DNA of 64,000 bases from Costus lasius. Taxonomy: Eukaryota; Streptophyta; Magnoliopsida; Zingiberales; Costaceae. The stretch's first letter is position 1. Every line of letters starts with the position of its first letter. The DNA lies in NCBI GenBank assembly GCA_027563935.2, contig CM050450.1:14181957-14245956 (forward strand), in the 5' to 3' direction. The translations under genes were made by a program, and so were the position numbers. Below the pieces are notes generated by a model. It saw only the letters and a program-made list of their open reading frames with translations. It made no database searches and had not been told where the DNA came from. This document shows positions 22,965-36,100 of the stretch, in pieces.

Positions 22965-23492
22965 TAGGGGTGGCAACAGGTCGGTACCCGCGTTGCCACC
23001 CAAAATCTGAACCTGACCCGAATTCAAAACCCGATACCCGAACCCGACTTGAACCCGGGTTGAATATCTTATTGTGCAACCCAAACCCGAGTCGAGTATT
23101 TAATCGGGTACTCGCGGATACCCAATTAAATAAAATATAAATTATTTATTATTTTATATTTTATAAAATATAATTTAAAAATTAAAATAATAATCAATAT
23201 ATTATATAATAATAATTTATTATTATTTTTATATTCTTTACTAATAATAAATATTTATATAATAGTTATTTTATTATTATTTATATTTTAATAAAACTAT
23301 ATTTATTTATTTATTATTGAAATCTGGTATCGGGTACCGAGTACCCGCATCACTAAACCCGAACCCAACCCAAACTCAATTAAAACCCGACCCATCAAAC
23401 CTGAACCCGTCCCATTTAGATAAACGGGTACCCGAACCCTGTAAATGGGTCGGGTCGGGTACCCAACCCAACGGGTAATTTTGCCAGCCCTA
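22965..23492. mobile_element. hAT-type MITE (528 bp)
   Basis: The ends are inverted repeats: TAGGGGTGGCAA at the left and TTGCCAGCCCTA at the right. Flanks GTGATTAT (22957-22964) and GTGATTGT (23493-23500) form an 8-bp target duplication with one mismatch, typical of hAT elements. Both subterminal regions are full of CGGGTACCCG and ACCCGAACCC words, and the middle is AT-only. A reverse-orientation relative lies in FAB1 intron 4. Confidence 0.8.
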
Positions 23493-23500
23493 GTGATTGT

Positions 23501-24399
23501 TGATTTCAACATCGAGTTAAGATTGAGACCTTTTGTTATTTTACCTTATAACGTGATATTCTCATTAATACTTTGATGTGTTTTTTTCTTGCATATTGTT
23601 TTAGTTAATTCTTTAATACCCGCGTTTTAAATGATGCAACAAATAATAATACGAGTATAATAACAAGAGGTGTAGTTAGTATCATGGGCAATTTTTTTTA
23701 TCTCAAAATCTTATTCAAGGCCGACATGACTTCTTTTGAATCTCAAGCTCTAATCTTGAGTAAATTGTCGGATTAGAGGCACTTAACCAAAACCACTAAG
23801 ACTCTCAATTACCCGAGCCTAGGAGGGATTTGGTGACTCACCACCCCTACGAGTAGCTTACAAAATCTCTTAGTGACAGAGATAGTTAGGTGGGATGGTT
23901 CTTAACTCCAACTCTAGGGTGAGGGAGACTAATGCAACGAGAAATCGTAAGTGTGTCTAGAGGCGAGAGAAGTAAAATGCGCTCGGAGCAAAATCTATGA
24001 GAAAATAATGCAGAAATTATGAATGAGATATGTATTGGAGCAACACCAATAAGTCTTAAGAACCGTGATAATCAAATTACTAAACTTAAATGTTAACCTC
24101 TCAGTGAGCGAGCCATTTTTTTTTAGCTTTAAGCACAGCAATGAGAACTCGTACATGATGGAGAGAATTGGGATATTGGCTGACTATGACCTAAACACGT
24201 ATGGTAGTGCAATCTCTCACGTCCAGGTAACTGGAGTGGCATGGGGTATGGAAAAAATAAGCAAGAAGATAAGAGAATTGAGAAACAAAAGTTACCTTGA
24301 CACATTGAGACACGATTTAACTTTTTTGAAAGAAAACTTATAATTACAAGAGAGGACCTCCAAGAAGCTTCTGCACTTCCAACTACACTAATGATGACA
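23501..24399. other. No gene recognised
   Basis: Non-coding DNA with a 92-codon frame at 24065-24343 that has no recognisable domain. The stretch near 23690-23900 (AAATCTTATTCAAGGCCGAC and onward) reads like LTR or retroelement leader, but nothing supports a class. Confidence 0.3.
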
Positions 24400-25830
24400 T
24401 GAAAATATATGATATATCGTGGCTTAATTCTATTATTATTTTGGACTAAATTGCATGCTTTGTCTCATTTATGCACTTAAATGCTTCATATTCTTCAGAG
24501 TCTTCATTTTTCCTTTGTTTTATTGAAATATAGGTATTTTACTTCAAAATTGATGGAATTTGGAAGATCTGAGGATATGGGACGATTCCTCATGATGAGA
24601 CGAAGCTACACGAGAAATTTCAGTCCAATCGGAGTCTTCTACAGGATGCATGGTCGTGGGTGTGTACCCATGCACGGTCGTGCATGATCTGACTATCCCA
24701 TGCTTCACCGAGCCGTACACGGGCATGGCCATGCATCCATGCACAGCCGTGAAGAATAAGTTTTCGAGTCACCGAGCCGTACACGGGCATGGCCGTGCAT
24801 CCATGCACGGCAGTGCATCGTCTCGTGCAGCTTCAACATGCGCCCGATTTTTCGCCCATAACTTTCTATTTTAGAAGCGGAATTGAACGAATTTTTGGGG
24901 AGACCTTCCTAACTTGGATACGCACGTTTTGGGACCAAAATCATCCAATTTGATTAAGCGGTTGAGGAGAACAAAGTGAAAGGGCGACAACCTAGGGTTT
25001 TTGGGCAATTTTTGGGGCGACAACATTGTTCCGGCTCGTTTTCTTCGTCGTTCCGGCGTGGATCTTCGTGCTAGACCTTCTTCTATCAAGGATCTACCCT
25101 CTCCTTCAGTTTTATTTAATTATTGTAAGAGATTTCATGTATTTAACGATGAATCTTGTAGCGTAAACTCGTTTTTGGGGTTTGGGCGTAGCCCACTGTA
25201 TGAATGTTAAATGTTATGAATTGATATATATATTTCTCTATTTGTCTTTGTTCTTATTCATGTCTAGGATGTTTTCATTCATGTTTATGTACTGGCCATA
25301 TGTATGCATGCTTTAGATGCTATGGGAAGGACTGAGAGGTGAACCACAGTCATCGGAATCCCTTAGGCTGGACTGGTGATTTCGTTTAGCGAGAGCACTC
25401 GAAATCACCCGAGGAACCCTAATTCTTCAAAGAACTCATTGGGTCCACTTAACCCGGTAAGCCACGAGAGTAGGAGACTTGGGTTAAGTCGGACACCGGA
25501 CCGTGTCCTGAGAGGGAGCGCGTCTGTACCTTAGGAAGGATTACCTTAAGAACATAGGTAAAACTTAATTGAAAATATCAAGCCTTAATATTATGCATGC
25601 TTCAGTGTGGTGAAACCTAAAGCCCCGAATCTCTCTCATAGTTTTAAAACCCCGTTTACTTTGCTCTCTGTTCTGTTTGCTTTCAATCCTCTTTAGTTTA
25701 ATTAATTGCACTAGGATTTTAGACATTTCTCCCTTAATTGTTAACCTAGCTACTAGTCAACTGATCAGTTAGTACTTGACCCCTAGTCCTCGTGGGATTG
25801 GTGTATCCCAAGTTGTTTAGCGTGTACCTT
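24400..25830 (+). mobile_element. LTR-like tract with palindromic GC-rich words
   Basis: It contains CATGCACG-GT-CGTGCATG (24669-24686), a palindrome with a two-base centre, and two copies about 62 bp apart of GAGCCGTACACGGGCATGGC (near 24711 and 24773). From about 25320 there is a GC-rich tract followed by AT-rich DNA running up to a tRNA-Asp primer site at 25838. By composition it is LTR plus leader of an Athila/Tat-like element. No coding domain is present, and orientation relative to the next LTR is uncertain. Confidence 0.45.
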
Positions 25831-25837
25831 GGACTAA

Positions 25838-25855
25838 TCCCCGGCAACGGCGCCA
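25838..25855 (-). other. Primer binding site, exact tRNA-Asp match
   Basis: The plus strand reads TCCCCGGCAACGGCGCCA, identical to the 3' end of plant tRNA-Asp including CCA. It is followed by AAAAACTTAT and then TGTGTCC, the LTR border. It marks a second minus-oriented Athila-like element whose internal region (to the left) has no surviving gag or pol. Confidence 0.8.
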
Positions 25856-25864
25856 AAAACTTAT

Positions 25865-27757
25865 TGTGTCCGCAAGTGCACAGATACTTCGAAGTAATAA
25901 AAATATCGAACCACAGAGACCTACGTGTTAAGTACCAAATAATCGTTTTCTCGCTAGCTAAGTGAACCAAATATGATGAAAGTAAACGATTGAAAAGTGC
26001 ACGGGAAAATATCAGAGAAGAAAACTGGGACTAGGGGTTCATCCACCTTGATTCTAATGACTAGAAAGAAATAAAGGCTAGCAATCAAATTTCATTATAA
26101 TAAAGATGTAATTTACTTCATAAAAGGATCAACTCACTCTCGCGCAGTCAATCATACAAAGGACCAATCCTCACTCTCGTGCAAGATCTATCCAATGCTG
26201 AAAATAAGTAAATCATTGAACAAAGAACTCAAGGATCACTCTCGTGCATCCGAATTCTAAGTCAAAAATCTCAAGTTGAAACTCAAGAATCACTCTCGTG
26301 CATCCGAATCTCAACATAGGTTCTACTTAAGGTTTTCCAACATTCCGATCCTCACTCTCGTGCAGGATCTTCACGTCTAACACATTAACTCAATCCAAAT
26401 AATCAGAAACTCAACATGGCAATAAAATCACTAAAAATCAGAATTCGAAGAACTACCTAATCTCTTACGATAGTTCCAAACTCAACAATTCTTAGGGTTC
26501 CAAATTTCACAATCAACCTCTCGGTCTATTTCACAAAATTCTAAAACATGCTGATATTTATAAAAGTAAGGAGAATCAAAGAACAATCAATCACAAAAGT
26601 AAAATTATCATAATAAAATTATCATGACAAAAATTAATGTTTTCTAGTCATTAACAAACCAAGGGGATTACACCCCATGTCCCATAAAAAGATTTAAGCT
26701 TGCATGGTGAAAGGATTACAATAAACCATAATTTTAAAGGATTAGAAATCGAAAAAAGGAAGACAAGTTACAAAATAGGTGCTGTAATGAAATTACAGCA
26801 CCGTAATTGCCTTTGAACAGCGTTGTCACCGCTGTTTTATTGATTTCTCCTCCGATCAGACTCCAAACACTCTGACACTTCTGGTGTGTGCTCTCCTACT
26901 CCAGACGAAGCTTTGGTGTAAATTTCACAGCCTGAGGTGGTCTCTACGCCTCTTGGCGCGAGGCTGAACTCTAAGCACCTCTCTGTCAATTGCTCCCTCA
27001 ATACTGGATAAAATTCAGGCTTTTACTTCATGTGTCTTCTCCTCTTAACGACGAGTTCGCAGCAACTTTCCGATCTCAATTTGGAGGTCTGGATCAAAAG
27101 TTATAGTCTGCGCAAGTTTCGAGCCAGTAAAAATCGCGTTTTTGAATGGAAATTACGGCCGTAATATATTTTACGGCAGTGCCGTATTTTGGTTCTGTGA
27201 ACCCTGTGTCAAAATTATGACCCGTAAAATGCTTCTCAACCGTGCCGTAAAATCAAACGAGTTCTCTGGTCTAAATCACCTGGGAAATACGGCACCGTAA
27301 AATGGTTTACGGCAGTGTCGTAATTTCGGCAAGTGTCTCTATTCTGAAACGCTCTAAAATACGACCATGTAAAATCTTACGGCAGTGCCGTATTTTCAAC
27401 AAAATCTTCTGTTTGGAATTTCTCCAAATTACGGCAGTGACTCGATATTACGGTATCGTACCAAAATACGGTAGTGCCGTAATATATTATGGTACCGTAT
27501 TTTGGTGAGTTGCTCTGTTTTGCGTGAAATTTGTCGGGTGATCTCCTCTTAATGATAGTAACTCTTCTATGTCTTCGATTTTGCTTGAAAGCGCCTCAAA
27601 ATAGTGCCTTTTTACCTGAAAATCATGAAAAACCAAAATAGAAGTAGATTTTGCAATATTTGATAATTTTGGCATAAAAATAAGCAAAAGATCTTCAATT
27701 GAGCATGAAAAAATATCTAAAATGATACAAAATATACTATATATTTTGGTGTCATCA
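25865..27757 (-). mobile_element. LTR (1.9 kb) of an Athila-like element, minus orientation
   Basis: The tract begins TGTGTCCGCAAG next to the primer site and ends TTTGGTGTCATCA, so TG...CA borders hold. Inside are five CACTCTCGYGCA words (26134, 26172, 26237, 26291 and 26352) separated by 38-65 bp. From 26791 to 27510 there is a cluster of palindromic words of the TACGGCA-G-TGCCGTA type. No second LTR or target duplication was found, so this is a remnant. Confidence 0.6.
26791..27510. repeat. Cluster of TACGGCAGTGCCGTA-type palindromes
   Basis: Perfect inverted repeats include ATTACGGCCGTAAT (27152-27165) and TACGGCAGTGCCGTA at 27172-27186 and 27378-27392. Related copies lie near 26791, 27287, 27309, 27430 and 27467. 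About eight to ten units are spread over 700 bp of the LTR. The purpose is unknown; they could be methylation-prone or hairpin-forming. Confidence 0.65.
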
Positions 27758-29100
27758 GGGATCGATACTTATTGTATTACATGATAGACCGTGCACTTGC
27801 GGTAGCAGCGGTTCGGGCCCCTATCAACTAGCTTTCGACAAGTGAGCTCTATCCTATTTAACAAGCTGAATTCTAACTTCTCTTGCTGCCCTTTTATAAG
27901 AGAAAGGGCTAGGAATATAACAAACTAGTAGGTAGGGAGATTAGAGTATTCTAATCTCCTAAAAGTTACATGGAATAAAAATCACAATTACCTACCAACT
28001 AAAACTTACTAGGAATAAAATCACAACAACTAAAACTAAAAATCTAGTGCAAAAAATCCCAATAACCTCAGCGTATGTTGACTTTCGGCTGGACCTTGGA
28101 CCTTGTTGGGCTGGTCGGGCTGGCTATACCATCTTGAAGTAGATAGCCACAAAGTAGCATAAGTGGCTTGTTTGTGGTTGATTCATCTTAGTCTTGACGA
28201 ACCCTTGCAACATATTTGTGAGTCGGTTGTGATGTCAGTCCGACTTGGGCTCAATTTAGATCTACGACTCTAGGCGCATGGGGTAAAGGGGTTCCAATTG
28301 AGCCGATACAGGACTAATCAGCCCTATGTACCTATCCAGAGGTTGAACTTGATGCTATGATTATCGTACGATATTCGAAATAGGTTGTTCTTGAACTTAT
28401 GGAGAAATTACTGGTAGACCATGATTTTTGTCACGACCATAATCTTCTTAGCTGAAATCAAGTGGGACATCTCAAGCTTTCACAAATAGGCCATACTTTT
28501 TTCCAAGCCGTAATCTAAGATTACGAGTGGAGTGTAAAAATTTTCATGATTATAATCTTCTCGGTCAGAATCAAGCTCGATTTTCGAAACTTTCATAGAA
28601 GGGGTATGAAATTTTTCATGACCATAATCTTCTCAGTCAAAATCAGACTCAGCTTCCGAAACTTTGACAGGTGGGGTGTGAAAATTTTCATAGCCATCAT
28701 ATGAAATTAAGAGTCGGGTGTAAAATTTTTCACAACTGTAATCTTCTCGGTCAGAATCAAGTGCGACATATGAAACTTTCACAAGTGCCTAATATAAATT
28801 TTCAGCCATTAGCATAAAAGCTTTTAGGAAACTCTAATAGTATGTTTCTTTAGACGAAAAACTAGAAAAAAAGAATAATGAATATAGACGTAAAATACTA
28901 TTAGATTCAATATACTTTCTATTTTCTTCCTCTAATTTTTCGTTCAAGAAAAACACACCTTAGACGTCACCATGCAGCTCATGTGTCCGCTTTAAGCTGG
29001 ATCTCGGGCTCTCTAATTGTTCGATTTAAACTTTGGGTACAGACCCCACTCAGCCTGCGCTCGCGGATCTTGCCTCCTTTTCACGGGTGAGTTTTCAATA
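27758..29100. repeat. No gene; degenerate tandem array at 28430-28790
   Basis: A block of the form ATAATCTTCTCGGTCAGAATCAAG followed by GAAACTTTCA and TGAAATTTTTCA recurs at about 28438, 28552, 28623 and 28738 (spacings 114, 71 and 115). The flanking DNA (27760-28430) contains LTR-like sequence and no recognisable gene. Most likely this is remnant retroelement DNA. Confidence 0.45.
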
Positions 29101-30187
29101 CTAAATTATATGACTATCCATCACGCTAAAAGAAAAAAAAACTATCTTTGACGGCGATTCTGTGTAGGAATCATGTTTGAGCCGTGAGAAATCATGTGAA
29201 TCTTAACGCTGCTTTAAAATTCGCTTACTATCTTGGAATTTTCCTTGTTATAAAGATTGCAGTGCCCAATCAGAAAAAGAGCAACAAAATTGGCAAATAA
29301 AAGGGGAAAACCCCGCGGTTGTCAAAATATAGGAGCGAGAGAAAAAAAGCGAAGCGAGGGGGAGTGAGAGAGAAGCGGAATCGACGTTGAACAAGTAAAA
29401 TAATAATAAAAAAATCGCCTTTTCGCGAGTCTTTTTGTTCAAAATCTGTTTTCTTGATTTCCACTCGATTTACCAGTTTTTTTTGGACGCGAGGCAATAT
29501 TGAGAAGAAATGAGGAAGCCATGCCGGGATCACTGCTACCTGGCGAGCTCCTTATAGTTGTTTATCGTCCGGATTAGGTTTGATTTCGTCGTCTCGTCAC
29601 GCCTCCAGACGATGGGAGTATTTGGCGACCTTTCCCGATGACATTCGGGGCGTGGATGCCTGCACTATCGGAGGTATCAATTGTGCACCCTGTCCTCCGT
29701 TTTCCGCCATTTTTCTTGTCGGATTTGAATGAGAAACTAGTGTTTTGCTCATATGTATGTATTCTTTGTTTGCATATTTCGATGGAAAAGATGAGAACAT
29801 TGACGGCCCGTCTGGCAATTGCCGCTGTGGATGCAGGCATTCGCTATAGAAGCGAACTGGAAGGTGATTCTGTTCCTTCAAGAGTTTTGTTCTCATTTGT
29901 CCTGGCATTTCGCCCTCGAAACCTATCATCTGCGTCCTGCTCGATCGGTTATCCTTTCCTTGGCTTGTTGTAACTGAGTCGGAATTAAGGGTTGGATGAT
30001 TGGAAGCATATGCACTAGTTTCAAAAAATGGTTTTATTTGAAGGTACTATGGATTGCTTATTGCATAATTTGGCGGAGACAGATTTGGTGGTGTTGAGGA
30101 GCAAAAGAAAACAAGCTTATCGGATGCAGATGCACCTTTCAGGATGAGAAAATTGGGAGAAAATTTTGTTGATAGAAAAATCTTAAT
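29101..30187 (+). promoter_or_regulatory. FAB1 5' flank and probable leader
   Basis: This lies directly upstream of the FAB1 start. A leader intron is possible: donor GAAG|GTGATT at 29864 and acceptor CTTTCAG ending at 30142, leaving a short leader exon before ATG 30188. The short frames of 60-110 codons here overlap on both strands and look fortuitous. No TATA box can be chosen with confidence. Confidence 0.35.
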
Positions 30188-33100
30188 ATGGCATTCTCGG
30201 CGATTGTTGGCATTATCAAGTCATGGATTCCCAAACGATCCGAGCCGGCGAATGTTTCGCGGAACTTTTGGATGCCCGATCGTAGTTGTAGGGTTTGTTA
30301 CGAGTGTGATACGCAATTCACAGTTTTTAACCGTCGGCATCATTGCCGACTATGTGGGCGCGTTTTCTGTGGAAGGTGCACCGCAAATTTTATCCCGGCC
30401 GATAATTCCAAAAGTTGTAAAGAAGAACCCGAGCGAATTCGAGTTTGTAGCTTTTGCCTCAGACAGAACGAGCAGAGGGTATCACCAGCAGAAAATGCGA
30501 TGCGACTGTGCCTCAGTCCTTCCTTTTCTTCTACAAGCTTTGTCAGTACAAAATCTAGTTGGACTATTAGCAGCACAAACGCTGTTGGAACCTACTCAAC
30601 AGGATCTTACAATCATCCCCCGTATGGTCCAGCCCCAAATCCAGGTCAATCTGTTCAATTGGAACCTTGCTCGGAGCTAGACATGCATGTATCTGAACGA
30701 ATCATGGATACTGCTGAGATTGGTTGTCGTCAGTTTGGTTATGCCATGAACAGGTTTCTTTCCTTGGCTGTAGGACAATTTTTTTTTTTTGCACATTCTT
30801 TATTCTTCAAGATATGGACAGAAGAAAATTTTATGCCATGAGGTATTATTTGCAAGAATATAATTCATTCATTAAGTCAAGAATGGTCACATATTTTCGT
30901 AGCTAAACTATTGTATGTTTTAGTCTGGTCTGGGAAGTGGTTACTGTACATAAACTATTAATTGTTATGGTATGTAATAACTAATGTGGGCCGTGTATAT
31001 AACTAATTGAGTAAAACAATGATAAGATGCAAGTCTTAACATTTTATGTTCAGCTACATTGTGTCATTTTGAAGACCACGTTTGCTTAAGTTACAACTTT
31101 GCCATGTTAGAACTAGAATTAATCATTATAAAATATTAGATTTAGAATGACAAAATACCACTTGCTGAAATTGCCATGAGCGTATGTGTGTGATTATATA
31201 TAATAATAATAAGAATGTATGCATGAAGAAATTATTAAAACGTTGGACTAAACTATATTACATGTGTTTTTTAATAAAAAAATTTCTTTAGGAAGCTGCT
31301 TGTTAGTTCAACTGGTAAAAATTTTAGTTACGGATACCAAGCTCATGGGATCAAATTCCATCATCACTGCTTGCCTTCTCACAAAAGAATGTCCTGTCAT
31401 AAGGAATTTTTTTCACCGAAAGAATCTTGTTAAAAAATGTATTACAGAAAGTTTGCTGCACTTAAGTGGGAAGGTGTTTTCTAATCTAATGATATCTTGT
31501 TGGTTTGCAGAAGTGATGATGAATATTATGAATATGAGGCATTGCTTGATTCAGAAACACTGCATTTGCAATCTTATTATGACTATGGTAGCCAAGAAGA
31601 ATTTGCTGAAGTGGATCGTGATTGTCATTCAAATCAAGAGCATCCATCTGAAGTCAATATAGCTGTGGAAGACAAATGCACCACAGCTTACGACAAACAA
31701 TTCCATGTTAACCTAGATACCAAGACAGATGAAGAAAATGAATGTGATAGTAGCTACGAATGCAACGCTTCTCCTTCCATTTATGACATAGCGAATGCAG
31801 ATGCAGAGCCTGTAGACTTTGAGAACAATGGATTACTTTGGCTTCCCCCTGACCCAGAAGATGAAGAAGATGAAAGAGGACACTTAACCATTGATGATGA
31901 GGAGGATAATGATGAGGATGATAATGATCCTGCAGGAGAGTGGAGAGACAGTAATTCTTTAAAAAGCTTTAACAGTGGGGAGTGCCATACTAGAGAGCAA
32001 TCAAGTGAAGAGCACAAGAAAACAGTGAAAAATGTTGTTGACGGACATTTCAGGGCATTGATAGCTGAACTTTTACTGGTTGAAAATCTACCAGTTGGTG
32101 AAGATGAGAAGGTAAATTGGTTAGACATAGTTACATCTTTGTCATGGGAAGCGGCAAATTTCCTAAAGCCAGATACAAGCAATGGTGCCAGGATGGATCC
32201 TGGTGGTTATGTTAAAGTCAAGTGCTTAGCTTATGGACATTGCAACGAAAGGTGAATTTTTGTCTTAGCTTTTTAACTATAACTGGCCTTTGATATTCTG
32301 ATTTCACTCTGAGATAAACTAAAACAAGAGATCATACATTTTATACACGCGGAAAATTTGATTTTTAACTTAGCTAATATGGTTTGTTAGTGTGCTGACG
32401 ACTATTGCCTATTTTCTTTTAGTAAGGTGGTCAAAGGAGTTGTTTGTAAGAAAAATGTAGCAAACCGACGTATGAAATCAATAATTGAAAAACCACGCTT
32501 TCTACTTCTTGGAGGGGCTCTTGAATACCAACGTGTACTGAATATGCTGTCAAGTATTGATACATTGTTGCAGCAGGTGCGCATGCCTCTATGAACATTC
32601 TTGTTGGGTGGATTATTCCAGTTAGTACTTTTTCTTGTTTTGATTCTGAATGATTTGTTCAGGAAATGGATCATTTGAAAATGGCTGTTGCAAAGATTGT
32701 TGCTCACCAGCCCAATGTCCTTTTGGTGGAGAAGTCCGTGTCTCGTTCTGCCCAAGATTATCTTTTAGCAAAAGACATTTCCTTGGTTTTGAATATTAAA
32801 AGGCCTCTTTTAGAGCGTATTGCCCGCTGCACTGGAGCTGAAATAGTCCCTTCCATTGACCACCTATCATCTCCAATGCTTGGACACTGTGATTTATTTC
32901 ATGTAGAGAAGTACTGTGAAGATTATGGACCTGCAGCTCAAAGCGGGAAAAAAGTGCTGAAAAATTTGATGTTCTTTGAAGGATGCCCAAAGCCTTTGGG
33001 TTGCACTGTAAGTGGCTTTACCTTTTTCCAGATTATTATGCTCGTTTTGACCTTTCGTTGTGTCACCTAAAGACTAGTATGATGTTCTTTGAAAATTTTG

Positions 33101-36100
33101 ACCCGTCAGGCTGGGGTACCGATCTGACCCAACTCGTTTACACCGAGTTCAGGTACCCGTTTACCTAAATGGGATGGGTTCAAGTTGATGGGTCAGGTTT
33201 TAATCGGGCTCGGGTTTAGGGATGTAAGCATCTGATACCTAATACCCGATTTCAATAATAAATATAAATATATATATTTTATTATTAAAATATGAATAAT
33301 AATGAAATAACTAATATATAAATATTTATTATTAGTAAAAATATAAAAATAATATTAAATAGTTATTATATAAATATATTTATTATTATTATTTTAATTT
33401 TTAAAATTATATTTTATAAAATATAAATAATAAATAATTTATATTTTATTTAATCAGGTATCCGCGGGTACCATGTTGCCACTCCTATCAGTTGGAACAC
33501 ACATCATACTAGTCTTTGATGTGGCGGTCAACAATTTCTGATGGTTAACGAGATAAAATTGGATAAGTTTCTTGATAGGGACTGAAATTACTATTTTAAT
33601 TGTCTTGTCTATGAATATATTATCTTTCTTGAACTTGTTATTGGCTCTTTGAATTTTAGACAATACTGTGATTTATCAAGGGCATGTTTTATATGCTAGA
33701 GTATATTTGATAAAGTTAATGGGGAAATGAAATGTCATTCAAAGAGAGTGCCTCGAATGATTTCATATCTTCTCTGGAAACACATTGTCAGACTTGGAGA
33801 TATATGCAGCCCAGCTGCACAGTTCTGTTGTTTTATGACTAGTCACAAAAGGCATAAAATGTGATATCTATTACTTGTTAGTTATCTTTCCAAGTGCTGA
33901 TCTGCTTTTTTTCTGACAATTGAACCTTGTCTCTCGGCAAAATCTAGTAATAGTCTTGTTATTTTTTTGCCTTTGCCTAGGTTTTACTTAAAGGCGCTAA
34001 TGTAGATGAACTGAAGAAAGTGAAACATGTAGTCCATTATGGAGTTTTTGCTGCCTATCACTTGGCGCTGGAAACATCTTTTCTTGCAGATGAAGGTGCT
34101 TTTTTACCTGATTGTCCTCTAAAGACTCCAATACGACCTTCAGATAAACCTTCTTGCATGAACAGATCCACTTCCTTGGTTCCTGGGCATCCTATCCCTG
34201 CTGCTGATGAGCCACAAGGTGGTATTGAGATTCAAAAACCCACTACATCTACTACTACAACATCAGTAGAATCCAGAAAGATGTTACTGGATCGTGAGTC
34301 CAAAATTGAAGATTATGCTTCCACAATAAGTCTCATGTCCGTGGACCAAAGAGATTTTTCTTTGGAGAAAAGTAATCATTCTGATTATACTTTGGAATCA
34401 GTGCACGAATCATCTTTGTCCTCTTTCTCAGCATTGATTGATGTCTCAAACTCCTCGCCTCAAGCTCGTATCTCAAAAGACAAAGGCAAAGTGTGTTTTG
34501 ATAAATGTCATAAGGTAATAGCAGAAAGTCTTGATGATCAAGCAGTCCCTTGTGGTTCTCCTCTTCCCGTAGTCTTTTTTAATCAAGTAGGAAATATTAC
34601 AGTTTCAGCTGAAAATTCCGTAACCAATGGCATAGAAAAACAGAGTATTTATGCTAATCTAGAAACATCTCAAGGTTTCGATGAAATGCATGATTGCATA
34701 CAATTGAAGGAAGAATTAACGCCATCTTCTGATCATGAGAGCATCTTAGTTTCTCTTTCAACCCGATGTGTGTGGAAAGGGACTATATGTGAGCGATCAC
34801 AACTCTTTCGCATTAAATACTATAGCAACAGGGACAGGCCTTTGGGAAGATATCTACGTGATCTTCTTTTTGACGAGGTTTTTCTATTCTTATCATGATC
34901 TTACCTTAACCTACTCTATTGTGTATGATTGGCTGAATTTTTTTCTTCTTGCAGAGTTATAGATGTCCTTCTTGTGATATGCCATCAGAAGCTCATGTTC
35001 ATTGTTACACTCATCGCCAGGGCAGCCTGACAATATCTGTTAGAAAGCTTCCAGATATTTTCCTTCCTGGGGAAGGGGATGGAAAAATCTGGATGTGGCA
35101 CAGATGCTTAATGTGTCCTCGTAGTAATGGCTTCCCTCCATCAACCAGGCGAGTTGTGATGTCTGATGCTGCTTGGGGATTATCTTTTGGAAAATTTTTG
35201 GAGCTTAGCTTTTCAAATCATGCTGCAGCAAGTAGGGTTGCTAGCTGTGGGCACTCACTTCACAAGGATTGCCTCCGCTTCTACGGGTTTCTCTTTCTTT
35301 GGCCCATTGTCTTCTACAGAACTGCAATTGTTTTTATCCTTGTTTCGTGATTTTGCTGTCATAAACAGGTTTGGAAGAATGGTCGCTTGCTTCCGGTATG
35401 CCTCAATACAAGTGCATTCTGTTTACCTACCACCTCCTAAAGTTGATTTTAATTATCAGCACCAAGAATGGATAACAAAAGAAGCTAATGAGGTATATTT
35501 GCATGACATAAGCTACGTTCTCAGTAGGGCTTTCCAAAATTCATGACTAAACTGAGAAACCCAACAGAAAAAACGAAAAACTATAGATGTTACTATCATA
35601 TTCTTCTTTTCGATTAAAAGAATAAATATGTAACGTTACTAATTAACTAACTTTTAATTAGGTTTGCACGTTTTGCAGTACATTATAATTGAATAATTGT
35701 TAATCAGTATAAAGCATAAAATTAAGAAATTTGGATTAAACTGAACTGAAGGATTTTTTTTATCTGGGCTTAGTTTAAAGTGTTTTTACAAAAAAAAAAA
35801 AAAAAAGGGACCCGGTTTGTGTATGATTGAATCGACTTCCCTACTTGTCACTTTACATTGTTGCTTAAGATTGTGCACAATATTGTACTTGTAGTGGCTA
35901 AGATAGGTTACTCATGTCTAGGTGGTCCAAAGGGCAGAAAATTTATTTGGGGAAATATACAGCGCTTTATGCCGCTGTAAAGAAACAATTAGTCTAAACG
36001 GTAGCACGGATGTTCCACAATTCCACCATCACATTATCGAACTTGAAGATCTTCTGCAAAATGACAAGTCTGACTTTGAGGTAAAATAGTCTCTCATTTT

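Noticed and set aside
24065..24343. 92-codon frame with possible protein-like composition
   Set aside because: No family resemblance and no supporting context; left as unassigned.
25838..27757. A complete Athila element
   Set aside because: Only one LTR and the primer site are recognisable; no gag or pol remains to the left.
29638..29973. 111-codon open frame upstream of FAB1
   Set aside because: It overlaps frames on the opposite strand, has no recognisable domain and lies where the FAB1 leader is expected.
30144..30680. 178-codon frame overlapping FAB1 exon 1
   Set aside because: It is a different reading frame of the FYVE-coding exon, whose motif content is decisive.
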